From Rhodococcus qingshengii (lineage in GTDB: Bacteria > Actinomycetota > Actinomycetes > Mycobacteriales > Mycobacteriaceae), in NCBI RefSeq assembly GCF_021025955.1, contig NZ_JAJNCL010000001.1, forward strand, positions 248,001 to 312,000: a stretch of 64,000 bases of DNA. The letters are read 5' to 3'. The translations under genes were made by a program, and so were the position numbers. Positions 56,259-64,000 of the stretch are shown here, in pieces (position 1 is the stretch's first letter; every line of letters begins with the position of its first letter). The notes beneath the pieces are model-generated. The model did not search any database and had not been told where the DNA came from. It saw only the letters and a program-made list of their open reading frames with translations.

Positions 56259-57653
56259 TCAGCGACGGGGCAGGCGAACCGTGAAGACCGTGCGACCATC
56301 CACCTGGTCGACGCCGATGGTGCCGCCGTGCAAGTGCACGTTCTCGACGGCAAGGGAGAGTCCGAGTCCGCTGCCCTCGCTGCGCCCGCGCGCGGTGTCG
56401 ACCTTGTAGAACCGCCGGAAGATCGCCTGCCGATCTTCCGGTGAGATGCCGGGGCCGTGGTCGACGACGGTGATGACGGAGAAACCGGGTTCGACGCTCA
56501 ACTCGACGCGAACCGGGGGCGCTCCGTGGCGCAGTGCGTTACCGACGAGGTTGGCGACGACTATGTCGATTCGACGCGAATCCACTCTGGCACTGACATT
56601 TTCAAGTGCGCGGAGTTCGACGGTTTCGATCCAACCGCGGCTCTCGAGTGTGCGCTCGGTCAATTCGACGAGGTCGACGTCGTCGAGGACGAGGTGCGCT
56701 TGCTGAGAATCGTGGCGAGACATTTCGATGAGGTCTTCGACCAGTCGAGTGAGTTTGCCGATCTCGCTGCTCACGATGCGAGCGGCAGCAGCGGTGTCGG
56801 GCGGAAGATTGGGGATCTCTTCACGGAGGATTTCGCTGACCGGAACCAATGCGGCCAGCGGCGTTCGAAGCTCGTGGGAGACGTCGGCGACAAACCTTCT
56901 CGACTGCTCTTCCGACTCTTCCAGGCCTCGGATGACCGCTTCGTTGCGAGCGACCATGTTGTTGAACGTTGTTGTGACCTGGGCGAGTTCGGCTACTCCG
57001 TCTTCGGGGAGCCGGACGCTCAGGTCGCCGTCGGCGGCGCGGGCGGCGGCTTCGTCCAGGCGTTTGAGCGGACGGACAAGGGTCGACGCGATCCATAGCC
57101 CGAGCAGGCCGCTCACCAACACGCCAGCGGCGAGAGTGAGGCCGACAGCTCGAAGCAGGTCGTCGAACTTGTCCTGCACTCCTACCAGCGGCCGGATGGT
57201 GACGGCTTTGACCAGTGTCTCGTTGTCGTATCCGTCGTCTGCAGTCATGTCCATGACATTGACCGACATTCCCAACATGATGCGCTGGGAGTCGAGTCTC
57301 TCGAAGCGGATCAGTTTGGGACTGTCCAAACCGTCGTCGAAGCTGGGTGGGATCGTTGCCGCATCCACGGATCCTTGACGGATGACTTCACCGTCGACGA
57401 TCAGCGTCATGTCGGACTGGAAGATCTGTTGGAGGTTGTCAGGTGTCAACCCGTCTACCGGCGTTCCGTTGCTGTATTGCAGTTCGTCCCGAAATTGTGC
57501 CGTTGCCACGTCCTGAGCGTTGGAATAGATCCACGACCGCGCCATGAACGAGACGACGCCTGCGGTTGCCCCGGCGATGATCACGACGATTGCGATGAAC
57601 ACGAGCACGAGCCTGGTCCGCAGACCGTCGACCTGAAGCCAGGTCGGTCTCAT
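56259..57653 (-). CDS. HAMP-domain sensor histidine kinase
   Basis: 464 residues. Helix at 12-36 (RLVLVFIAIVVIIAGATAGVV), an outer sensor of about 130 residues, a second helix (VGLTLAAGVLVSGLLGLWIA), HAMP (STLVRPLKRLDEAAARAADGDL), the His of HisKA in FVADVSHELRTPLAAL, HATPase N box (VANLVGNALRHG), G1 (DHGPGISPEDR) and F box (FYKVDTARGRSEGSGLGLSL). Partner of the OmpR-type regulator upstream (4-bp overlap). Downstream of VanY- and PAP2-like genes, so it may sense wall damage. Confidence 0.93.
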   Translation of the reverse strand: MRPTWLQVDGLRTRLVLVFIAIVVIIAGATAGVVSFMARSWIYSNAQDVATAQFRDELQYSNGTPVDGLTPDNLQQIFQSDMTLIVDGEVIRQGSVDAATIPPSFDDGLDSPKLIRFERLDSQRIMLGMSVNVMDMTADDGYDNETLVKAVTIRPLVGVQDKFDDLLRAVGLTLAAGVLVSGLLGLWIASTLVRPLKRLDEAAARAADGDLSVRLPEDGVAELAQVTTTFNNMVARNEAVIRGLEESEEQSRRFVADVSHELRTPLAALVPVSEILREEIPNLPPDTAAAARIVSSEIGKLTRLVEDLIEMSRHDSQQAHLVLDDVDLVELTERTLESRGWIETVELRALENVSARVDSRRIDIVVANLVGNALRHGAPPVRVELSVEPGFSVITVVDHGPGISPEDRQAIFRRFYKVDTARGRSEGSGLGLSLAVENVHLHGGTIGVDQVDGRTVFTVRLPRR

Positions 57654-58348
57654 CGGGCTGGGCTGGTGTTGAAGCGATACCCGAACCCGCGCACCGTTTC
57701 GATCACGGTCGGTGCGGCTGGGTCGTCCTCGATCTTTCCGCGCAGTCGCTGCACTGCTGCATCGACGATTCGGGAGTCGCCCAGGTATTCCTGGTCCCAG
57801 GCTGCGGACAACAACTGCCTGCGGCTGAGAACCTGTCCGGGGTTTTCGGTCAGCGCCAGTATCAGTCGGAGTTCGGTCGGGGTCAGGGTCAGCAGTGTCC
57901 CGGCTTTGCGTACCTGCAATGACGACCGATCCAATTCCAGGTCGCCGAACGTCTCTGCACCCGGAGCCACATCTGGACGCGTCGTTGCGGGTGCGGAGCG
58001 CCGCACGACGGCTTTGATCCGAGCGTCGAGGACACGCGGACTGGCTGGTTTGACGACGTAGTCGTCGGCACCGGCCTCGAGGCCGGCAACGGTGTCGATG
58101 TCGTCGGATCTGGCGGTCAAGATGATGATCGGGATCGAACTGCGCGTACGGATGCGTCGACAGATCTCGTAACCGTCGGCTCCCGGCAGTCCGAGGTCGA
58201 GAAGGACGAGGTCCGTGGCGCCCAGGGCGTCGTCGAAATCGCCGTTACCGTCGGGGCGATGGCTGACGTTGTGCCCGAGTCGGTTCAGTCCCAACGTGAT
58301 TGCCTCGGCCACGGCTGGATCGTCTTCTATGAAAAGAATGCTCACCAT
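57650..58348 (-). CDS. OmpR-type response regulator
   Basis: 232 residues. Receiver MVSILFIEDDPAVAEA with the acceptor Asp in LVLLDLGLPGADGYE and Lys in DDYVVKPAS; winged-helix C-terminus (LTLTPTELRLILALTENPGQVLSRRQLLSAAW, VDAAVQRLRGKIE, TVRGFGYRF). Overlaps the kinase gene by 4 bp. Follows the PAP2-like gene by 75 bp; that gap may hold a promoter, so the operon may have two starts. Confidence 0.93.
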   Translation of the reverse strand: MVSILFIEDDPAVAEAITLGLNRLGHNVSHRPDGNGDFDDALGATDLVLLDLGLPGADGYEICRRIRTRSSIPIIILTARSDDIDTVAGLEAGADDYVVKPASPRVLDARIKAVVRRSAPATTRPDVAPGAETFGDLELDRSSLQVRKAGTLLTLTPTELRLILALTENPGQVLSRRQLLSAAWDQEYLGDSRIVDAAVQRLRGKIEDDPAAPTVIETVRGFGYRFNTSPAR

Positions 58349-58423
58349 GAGCTCACCTTGGACTCGCCATGATCAGGGGCCTTCTGCGGTCGGAGGAATC
58401 TCGGTCAGCCAAGGGTACAGGGG

Positions 58424-59065
58424 TCACACTCGCGAGAGTCGCTCGTTGCCTGAGTCTGCCAGCACCGGATGCCGTGCGACGCTGGTGTTCAACGGGAATG
58501 CCGACACAGCGAGGGTGTAGCAGCCGACGAGCAGTAGCGCACCGATCACGTCACTCGGCCGGTGCCATTGCAGCACGACTACCGAGATCGCGGTTCCGAT
58601 GGTGACCAACGCACCGTTGACCGCAACGACCGCCCGCCACCTCGAGGGTGTGACGATCACGATCGCGCAGACCAGAGCAGCGATGGCCGTCAAAGTGCCG
58701 CTGGGGAAGGAATTGTGCATCACCAGACCGTTCAGGTCCGGTCGGTCCAGCGATTGTTTGAGAACCCAGGCCGTCGTGATGGGACCGAGGGTCACGACGA
58801 CGACGCGTAAAGCTAGCGCAATCGGGTTGTTGCGCAATGTGATCATGAGCGCCACGAGCACTCCTCCCACTATCAGTATCGGGGTGACGAGGCCGATGAA
58901 TTCGGAGGAGAACACGCTGAGGCGTGCGGAGGTGGCCGCGCCCACCATGAGTTGTTGGTCGACGATCTGACCACCGGTGGTGTTGACCGCTAATTCGAAT
59001 TCGACGACTCCGAGGATCAAGAGTGCCAGTGCGGCAATCAATCTCGCTGGTTTGACTCGTGTCAT
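58424..59065 (-). CDS. PAP2-superfamily-like membrane protein
   Basis: 213 residues from ATG at 59065; the longer frame to 59362 runs inside the VanY gene. About six helices (RLIAALALLILGVVEF, PILIVGGVLVALMITL and others). PAP2 signatures are present but altered: KQSLDRP, SFPSGTLTA (the usual PSGH is PSGT) and SVVVLQWHRPSD (His and Asp kept, usual Arg replaced by Val). So lipid phosphatase activity is doubtful. Starts 2 bp after the peptidase stop. Confidence 0.82.
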   Translation of the reverse strand: MTRVKPARLIAALALLILGVVEFELAVNTTGGQIVDQQLMVGAATSARLSVFSSEFIGLVTPILIVGGVLVALMITLRNNPIALALRVVVVTLGPITTAWVLKQSLDRPDLNGLVMHNSFPSGTLTAIAALVCAIVIVTPSRWRAVVAVNGALVTIGTAISVVVLQWHRPSDVIGALLLVGCYTLAVSAFPLNTSVARHPVLADSGNERLSRV

Positions 59066-59067
59066 GA

Positions 59068-59652
59068 TCAGCCTTCCGCTCTCTCGTCCGAAGGGTTGCT
59101 CAGTTGTGGCGGACATTCCCCGCCGGGAGTGGTTGCCAATTCGAAATGCCACATCTCGTTTGCATAGGTCTGGCAGAGGCCGTAATCGCTGCCGTGCTGT
59201 ATGAGCCAGTCGTCGGCGTCTGTCGGTCCGATGTCGACGGCTTGTCCGCTGACATGCTTCGACAGACTCGGGGAGTGCACCCACTTGGACGCTTCGTCCA
59301 CGCTGCCGTACTTGACGACGGCTTCGTCGAACAGTCGCTGTTGGTATGCCGCGGACCGCCAACCCGACGTGACGTGCATGTCCACTCCGGATGCCTGTGC
59401 GTCGGCCGCTGCCGACTGGAGCGCCGCGAGCAGTGCGGAATCGAGACGGGCCAGCGCGGGCACATGAGTGTCCTGCACGCTGATGCCGTCCTCGATCTCG
59501 CCGCCTGAAGGTCCTGAATCAGGCTGAGTGGCAAGGTAGTTACCGCTCTTCGGCTGTGCTTCTTCTGTGTACGAGCACGCGCTGAGCGTGACCGCACCGA
59601 GCACGACTGCACCGAGGGTGACGAAGCGGATGATTCCGCGGTGGCTGGGCAT
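59068..59652 (-). CDS. VanY-like D,D-carboxypeptidase lipoprotein (M15)
   Basis: 194 residues. Lipobox LSAC at about residue 26 after the signal VTLGAVVLGAVT. The M15 zinc site is complete: SKHVSGQAVDIGP (His and Asp) and EMWHFE (Glu and His), with VTSGWRSAAYQQRLFDEA as the family's upstream block. Should trim D-Ala-D-Ala peptides in the wall. First gene of the operon with the PAP2-like gene and a two-component system. Start at ATG 59652. Confidence 0.92.
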   Translation of the reverse strand: MPSHRGIIRFVTLGAVVLGAVTLSACSYTEEAQPKSGNYLATQPDSGPSGGEIEDGISVQDTHVPALARLDSALLAALQSAAADAQASGVDMHVTSGWRSAAYQQRLFDEAVVKYGSVDEASKWVHSPSLSKHVSGQAVDIGPTDADDWLIQHGSDYGLCQTYANEMWHFELATTPGGECPPQLSNPSDERAEG

Positions 59653-59762
59653 ATATCAGAGACTGCTCGGTCAGTGTCACCGGCAGATGGTCACCGTTCG
59701 TCGGCGGTGTCACGGTCTGCAACAGCTCTGTAACAGGACGGAACGGGGCTGGTGAGCGTGCG

Positions 59763-60440
59763 CTATGCGGGGCGCGGGATCGATGCGAAAGTCGAGAGTT
59801 CGAACCACGAAGGCAAGCTACGACGCAACGCTGTCGGCCCCGAAATGATGACGTCACCGGACCGTATTGCGTCCGACCAGGTCAGGTTACCGCGCCAGAT
59901 CTCGGTCATCGGTCGCAACCCCGCAGAGACCGACACTGCAACGTCGAAACCTGGATCGATATCGCACATGTCCACCTCGCCGGAATTGATGACGAGCCAC
60001 CAGTTCCGCGAATGTCCAGGCACTCCGGAGAACGCGAAGTGCACCACGGTCTTGCCGTCGGGCACCACGGAATGATCCACCCGGCGATGCATGTCCCACA
60101 GCAGCAGTTTCGGATCCAGATCTTCGTCGCCCAGCTCGCCGATCCATCTGGTGCCCCAGATGCCGAGAGCTTCGACCACAGGACGCAGTTCGCGGCCGGC
60201 GTCCGTCAGACGATAGCTGACGACGTAGTCGGTTTCTTCTCGCTCCACGATGCCGGCGACCGCGAGCTGGTGAAGCCGGGTCGAGAGCAGTGTCGGTGAC
60301 ATTCGAGGGAGCCCGCGGCGGAGATCGTTGAAATGCTCGCTTCCCATGATCAGTTCGCGGAGGAGAAGCAGTGTCCACCGCTCGTCGAGTAGCTCCATCG
60401 CCTTGGCAACGGGGCAGAACTGGTGGTACGAGGACCCCAT
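59763..60440 (-). CDS. HxlR-family regulator with C-terminal SCP2-like domain
   Basis: 225 residues. N-terminal HxlR winged helix (YHQFCPVAKAMELLDERWTLLLLREL, HFNDLRRGLPRMSPTLLSTRLHQL, VVSYRLTDAGREL) with one Cys (FCPVA) where this family often has a redox- or electrophile-sensing Cys. Residues ~130-225 look like an SCP2-like ligand-binding domain (WWLVINSGEVDMCDIDPGFDVAVSVSA). Divergent from the methyltransferase; ATG at 60440. Confidence 0.88.
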   Translation of the reverse strand: MGSSYHQFCPVAKAMELLDERWTLLLLRELIMGSEHFNDLRRGLPRMSPTLLSTRLHQLAVAGIVEREETDYVVSYRLTDAGRELRPVVEALGIWGTRWIGELGDEDLDPKLLLWDMHRRVDHSVVPDGKTVVHFAFSGVPGHSRNWWLVINSGEVDMCDIDPGFDVAVSVSAGLRPMTEIWRGNLTWSDAIRSGDVIISGPTALRRSLPSWFELSTFASIPRPA

Positions 60441-60467
60441 CTCTCGATCGTAGGCCTCCGCGGTGCT

Positions 60468-60488
60468 CCGGTACAGATTTCGTACTGG
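60468..60488. promoter_or_regulatory. Candidate HxlR operator between the divergent genes
   Basis: CCGGTAC, seven bases, GTACTGG: near-perfect inverted repeat with one mismatch, 27-47 bp upstream of the HxlR start. Candidate autoregulatory and target operator. Confidence 0.5.
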
Positions 60489-60575
60489 AGAGGAGCGAAC
60501 CGACGTCGTAGCGTCGAAGTAACGGCATCAACGTTGTTGGGCTCCGAGTACGAAAAATATTGAAGGAGAACGGTA

Positions 60576-61412
60576 ATGAGTGAATCAACGGGAACGCTCG
60601 GGCTGGACCGGGAGCTGAAGGCCAAGCATCGCGCAATGTGGGGTCTCGGTAACTATCCGGCGGTGGCGACGCAGGTCATCGCGGAACTCGGACCTGTATT
60701 GGTACGTGAATGCGGCGTGCAGAAAGGAGATCGGGTGCTCGACGTCGCGGCGGGGTCCGGCAATGCGGCGATCCCGGCGGCTGCGCTGGGTGCGCAGGTG
60801 ATCGCCACCGACCTGGCTCCCGAACTATTCGTGGCAGGAAAGGAGGCCGCGGCGCTCGCGGGTGTCGAACTCGATTGGCAGGAGGCCGATGCCGAGGCTC
60901 TTCCCTTCGGCGACAACGAGTTCGACGTGGTGCTCTCGTGCGTCGGTGTGATGTTTGCCCCGCACCATCAGCTCGCCGCGGACGAATTTCTGCGAGTATG
61001 CCGATCCGGCGGAAAGATCGGAGTGCTGAGTTGGACTCCGACGGGATTCATTGGCGAGATGTTCAAAACGATGAAGCCGTATGCGCCGCCGCCACCGCCC
61101 GGCACCCAGCCGGCGCCGTTGTGGGGCGACGAGAACCATGTTCGTGATCTGCTCGGTGATGTCGACGCCAGGACAGACGTACTGCGTGTGGCGGCATTCA
61201 GCGGACCGGAAGATTTCCGTGATTTCTTCAAGAAGAATTACGGACCGACCATCGCGGTGTACCGGAACATCGGCGACGATCCTGCCCGAACGCAGGCGCT
61301 GGACCGAGACCTGCTCGAGTTGGCGAAAAAGTACGGTGGCGGAAGTGAGCCGTTCGTGATGGAGTGGGAGTATCTGCTTCTCACCGCGACACCCGATGAG
61401 GGAGATGCATGA
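60576..61412 (+). CDS. Class I SAM-dependent methyltransferase
   Basis: 278 residues. SAM motif I LDVAAGSGNAAIPAA, motif II VIATDLAPELF, and the downstream EADAEALPFGDNEFDVVLSCVGVMFAPH. Similar to UbiE/Gmc-type small-molecule methyltransferases; acceptor unknown. Strong AAGGAGAA site before ATG at 60576. Overlaps the next gene by 4 bp. Confidence 0.92.
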   Translation: MSESTGTLGLDRELKAKHRAMWGLGNYPAVATQVIAELGPVLVRECGVQKGDRVLDVAAGSGNAAIPAAALGAQVIATDLAPELFVAGKEAAALAGVELDWQEADAEALPFGDNEFDVVLSCVGVMFAPHHQLAADEFLRVCRSGGKIGVLSWTPTGFIGEMFKTMKPYAPPPPPGTQPAPLWGDENHVRDLLGDVDARTDVLRVAAFSGPEDFRDFFKKNYGPTIAVYRNIGDDPARTQALDRDLLELAKKYGGGSEPFVMEWEYLLLTATPDEGDA

Positions 61413-62800
61413 TGACGACGGTCGAGTTCGCGCCGCTGAAATCTGCGATCACAGGTTCTGTGTTCAGCCCCCGAGATCCGGAGTACGACGACGCCAGGTC
61501 GATCTGGAACGGCCAGATCGATCATCGGCCTGCGGTGATCGCCCGGTGCCGGTCGGCGTCGGATGTGTCTGTGGCACTTGCATTTGCCAGAGCGCATTCG
61601 TTGGAGGTTTCGGTCAGAGGTGGCGGGCATTCCTACCGCGGCACGTCGGTGTGTGAAGGCGGTGTGATGATCGATCTCAGTGCGATCAACGTAGTAACCG
61701 TCGCCCCGTCAGCGAAGCGAGCCAGGGTCGGCGGAGGTGCGACGATTGCCGACCTCGACACGGCGACGCAGGAACACGGGTTGGCGGTGACCGGCGGTGT
61801 GATCAGTGATACCGGCGTCGGTGGCCTGACGCTCGGTGGTGGCATGGGGTGGTTGACCCGCACGCTCGGCCTGGCGATCGACAATCTGGTGTCGGCAGAG
61901 GTGGTGCTCGCCGACGGTTCGATCGTGCGAGCCTCCGAGGACGATCACAGCGACTTGTTCTGGGCTCTGCGCGGCGGCGGCGGGAACTTCGGAGTGGTCA
62001 CCGAATTCGAGTACCGTCTGAGCGAGATCGGTCCGGAAGTGCATCTGGGACTGTTCTTCTGGGGGATGGAGGACGGGCCGGCAGCGCTTCGTCTGTGCCG
62101 CGAGGTGGTGCCTGCCCTGCCGGGAAACGCCGGTGCAATGGTTGCGGTCGGTTTGTCCGCACCGCCGGCACCGTTTGTCCCGGATCAGTTTCACCTGCTT
62201 CCCGGATACGCGTTACTGGTAGCCGGTTTCGGATCGGAAGAGGAACACTCGAATGCGATTGCGCCGATTCGAGACGGGGTGCCGACGCTTTTCGAATTCG
62301 TCACCCCGATCCCGTACACCGGTTTGCAATCGATGCTCGACGACTCGGAACCGTGGGGTGCGTACGCCTACGAGAAGGCTTTGGACCTGGTGGATTTCTC
62401 CGACGACGTGATCGATGTTCTGACCGAACAAGCGGGCAGGAAATCGTCGCCGATGTCGTTCATGCCGATCTTTCCGCTGCAGGGAGCTTTCACTTCCGTC
62501 GGAGAGGACGAGACTGCGTTCGGTGGTTCTCGCACACCACATTACGTGTGCAACATGACGGCGACGGCCACTGATGCCGGAACGCTGGAATTGGACCGAT
62601 CGTGGGTGCGTGAGACCTGGGAAGCGTTGCGTCCGTTTTCTTCCAATCAAGGTGGGTACGTCAACTTCATGACCGATGTCGACGAGGACCGAGTGCGAGC
62701 CTCCTACGGCGCGGCGAAGTATGCGCGATTGTCCGCAGTCAAGGCGAAGTACGACCCGGACAACGTGTTTCACCTCAACGCAAATATTCTGCCTGCGTAA
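61409..62800 (+). CDS. FAD-linked oxidase (berberine bridge enzyme family)
   Basis: 463 residues. PP-loop FAD domain with VRGGGHSYRG (the His is a covalent FAD site in this family), GVGGLTLGGGMGWL, FWALRGGGGNFGVVTEFEYRL, and the C-terminal BBE segment YAKYARLSAVKAKYDPDNVFHLNANI-like. The second covalent site (Cys) is not apparent. Coupled to the methyltransferase by an ATGA overlap; the pair may modify one compound. Confidence 0.9.
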   Translation: MMTTVEFAPLKSAITGSVFSPRDPEYDDARSIWNGQIDHRPAVIARCRSASDVSVALAFARAHSLEVSVRGGGHSYRGTSVCEGGVMIDLSAINVVTVAPSAKRARVGGGATIADLDTATQEHGLAVTGGVISDTGVGGLTLGGGMGWLTRTLGLAIDNLVSAEVVLADGSIVRASEDDHSDLFWALRGGGGNFGVVTEFEYRLSEIGPEVHLGLFFWGMEDGPAALRLCREVVPALPGNAGAMVAVGLSAPPAPFVPDQFHLLPGYALLVAGFGSEEEHSNAIAPIRDGVPTLFEFVTPIPYTGLQSMLDDSEPWGAYAYEKALDLVDFSDDVIDVLTEQAGRKSSPMSFMPIFPLQGAFTSVGEDETAFGGSRTPHYVCNMTATATDAGTLELDRSWVRETWEALRPFSSNQGGYVNFMTDVDEDRVRASYGAAKYARLSAVKAKYDPDNVFHLNANILPA

Positions 62801-62827
62801 AGCGTGCAGTCAGAGTGTGAACACCTG

Positions 62828-64000
62828 TCAGACCGTGAATACCAGGATGACGACGATCAGCGCGGCCAAGATGATGACGGCAACCATGCCGGTCATGGCG
62901 AGGGGAGCCCAGGCCACTACCTTGTCGCGGGTGCTGGCATCGGCGGGTCCGGTCGGTATCCGCGGCGGCCAGGAGAACATGTCCATCGGACTGGGAACGT
63001 TCCGCAGTGGCGTGTTCTGTTGCACTGCAGGAAGTCCCGTGATCGTGGATCCGGTCAGGCGATTGCGGCGGTGTGGGTCGGCAAGTTGTGTGGTCCGGTG
63101 AGCCCAGGCCGGCACGGCGCCCTCGGACGAGTAGACGGGAGCGTCGATCAACTGCTCGATCGTGCCGCCGCCCGTCGCGGCTGCAGCGAGCGCGTCGCGT
63201 GCCTGAGCCATAGTCGGCCGTCGGGTGGGGTCCGGCTCGAGGAGCTGAAGGAGAACGTCGGTGAGCGGTCCGGACTTGGTGGGTCGGTAGATCTCGGCCT
63301 TGGCGACACGATGCAGGAGGGCGATGGCGTCCGAGTCGATGCCGAAGGGCGGCTGGCCCTCGATCACCGTGTAGAGCGTCGACCCGAGTGAGAAGACGTC
63401 GCTGGCCTCGGTGGGGTCGTCGCCGCGGGCAACTTCGGGCGCGAAGTACGCGGGAGTGCCGGTGATGACCTCGTCCTGGGTGTCGGATACGTCGCTCTTC
63501 GCGCGGGCGATGCCGAAGTCGCTGATCTTGACGGTGCCGAGGGACTTGCCTCGGTCTGCGATCAGGATGTTGCCGGGTTTGATGTCGCGGTGGACGATGC
63601 CGGCGGCGTGCGCTTCGGTGAGTGCCGCAGCGATCTGGGCGCCGATCTGCGCGACTTCGAGTGGTGGCAACGTATCGGCCAGGTTCATGGCCTGGGCGAG
63701 GCTGCGGGCCGGGAAGTACTCCATGACCAACCAGGGTTCGCCGGACTCGATCGCGACGTCGTACATGGCGATGGAGTGGGGATGGGTGAGCTTTGCGGCG
63801 TTCCTGCCCTCGCGCAATGTGCGTTCGCGGACCTCTTCGGCCGTTTCGGTGTCGAGGCCTTCCGTGCTTGTGACCTGTTTCACCGCGACGTCACGGCTGA
63901 GGAGCGTGTCGCGGGCCAGCCAGACGGCGCCCATCCCTCCGTCGCCGATCTTGGAGCGGAGTCGGTACCGCCCCGCCAGCAGGTATTCGGGCCCGATGCC
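62828..64000 (-). CDS. Membrane Ser/Thr protein kinase, PknB-like (5' end beyond window)
   Basis: The frame runs to base 64000 without a start, so the N-terminus is missing; 390 codons seen. Gly-rich loop KIGDGGMGAVW, VAVK lysine, HRDIKPGN catalytic loop, DFGIA metal loop, GTPAYFAPE, all intact, so an active Hanks kinase. A long linker leads to a membrane helix near the C-terminus (VVAWAPLAMTGMVAVIILAALIVVILV) and only a few residues outside, so no PASTA-type sensor. 27 bp from the stop of the flavin oxidase, convergent. Confidence 0.93.
   Translation of the reverse strand, partial: GIGPEYLLAGRYRLRSKIGDGGMGAVWLARDTLLSRDVAVKQVTSTEGLDTETAEEVRERTLREGRNAAKLTHPHSIAMYDVAIESGEPWLVMEYFPARSLAQAMNLADTLPPLEVAQIGAQIAAALTEAHAAGIVHRDIKPGNILIADRGKSLGTVKISDFGIARAKSDVSDTQDEVITGTPAYFAPEVARGDDPTEASDVFSLGSTLYTVIEGQPPFGIDSDAIALLHRVAKAEIYRPTKSGPLTDVLLQLLEPDPTRRPTMAQARDALAAAATGGGTIEQLIDAPVYSSEGAVPAWAHRTTQLADPHRRNRLTGSTITGLPAVQQNTPLRNVPSPMDMFSWPPRIPTGPADASTRDKVVAWAPLAMTGMVAVIILAALIVVILVFTV

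Overview
The window is high-GC chromosomal DNA from a mycolic-acid actinomycete, most probably Rhodococcus (erythropolis-like). The gene order follows the Mycobacterium tuberculosis Rv3450c-Rv3396c region closely: ESX-4, rplM-rpsI, glmM, an Rv3440c/Rv3439c-like pair, an Rv3438-like hydrolase, glmS, nnrD/E, alr, tsaE-tsaB-rimI-tsaD, groES-groEL1, whiB3, an Rv3415c-like gene, sigD-rsdA, an Rv3412-like gene, guaB2-guaB3, choD-like, guaA. The synteny statement rests on recalled gene order, not on a search. No tRNA, rRNA, CRISPR array, insertion sequence or prophage was seen.

Region 1-12013 is a type VII secretion locus of ESX-4 type: eccE (cut by the left edge), eccB, mycP, eccD, eccC, an Rv3446c-family membrane protein and two WXG100 proteins. 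The M. tuberculosis ESX-4 locus lacks eccE, so this is the more complete form. Region 12310-19398 holds ribosomal genes, glmM and glmS (UDP-GlcNAc synthesis for the wall) and a three-gene unknown operon (14867-16613) whose first product resembles small type VII substrates.

Region 19452-28025 holds a copper-protein-like lipoprotein, NAD(P)HX repair, alanine racemase, an alpha/beta hydrolase, the t6A genes and an Hsp70-like membrane protein. Region 28187-35411 has a potassium channel, a metallophosphoesterase, the CIRCE-controlled groES-groEL1 operon, sigK-rskA with a fasciclin lipoprotein behind a SigK-like promoter, and whiB3. Region 36016-43920 holds sigD-rsdA, GMP-synthesis genes guaB2-guaB3 and a ChoD-like flavoprotein. 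Two secreted Ig-repeat proteins (43991-47566) sit between that gene and guaA.

Region 49563-64000 looks more accessory and envelope-directed: a LiaF/PspC membrane protein divergent from a PspC-domain kinase and LuxR-type regulator, with matching inverted repeats between them; two MFS transporters; an operon of a VanY-like peptidase, a PAP2-like protein and an OmpR-type two-component system; a HxlR regulator divergent from a methyltransferase and a flavin oxidase; and a membrane Ser/Thr kinase cut by the right edge. The common theme is the cell envelope: secretion, wall precursors and several sensor-regulator pairs that could watch it.
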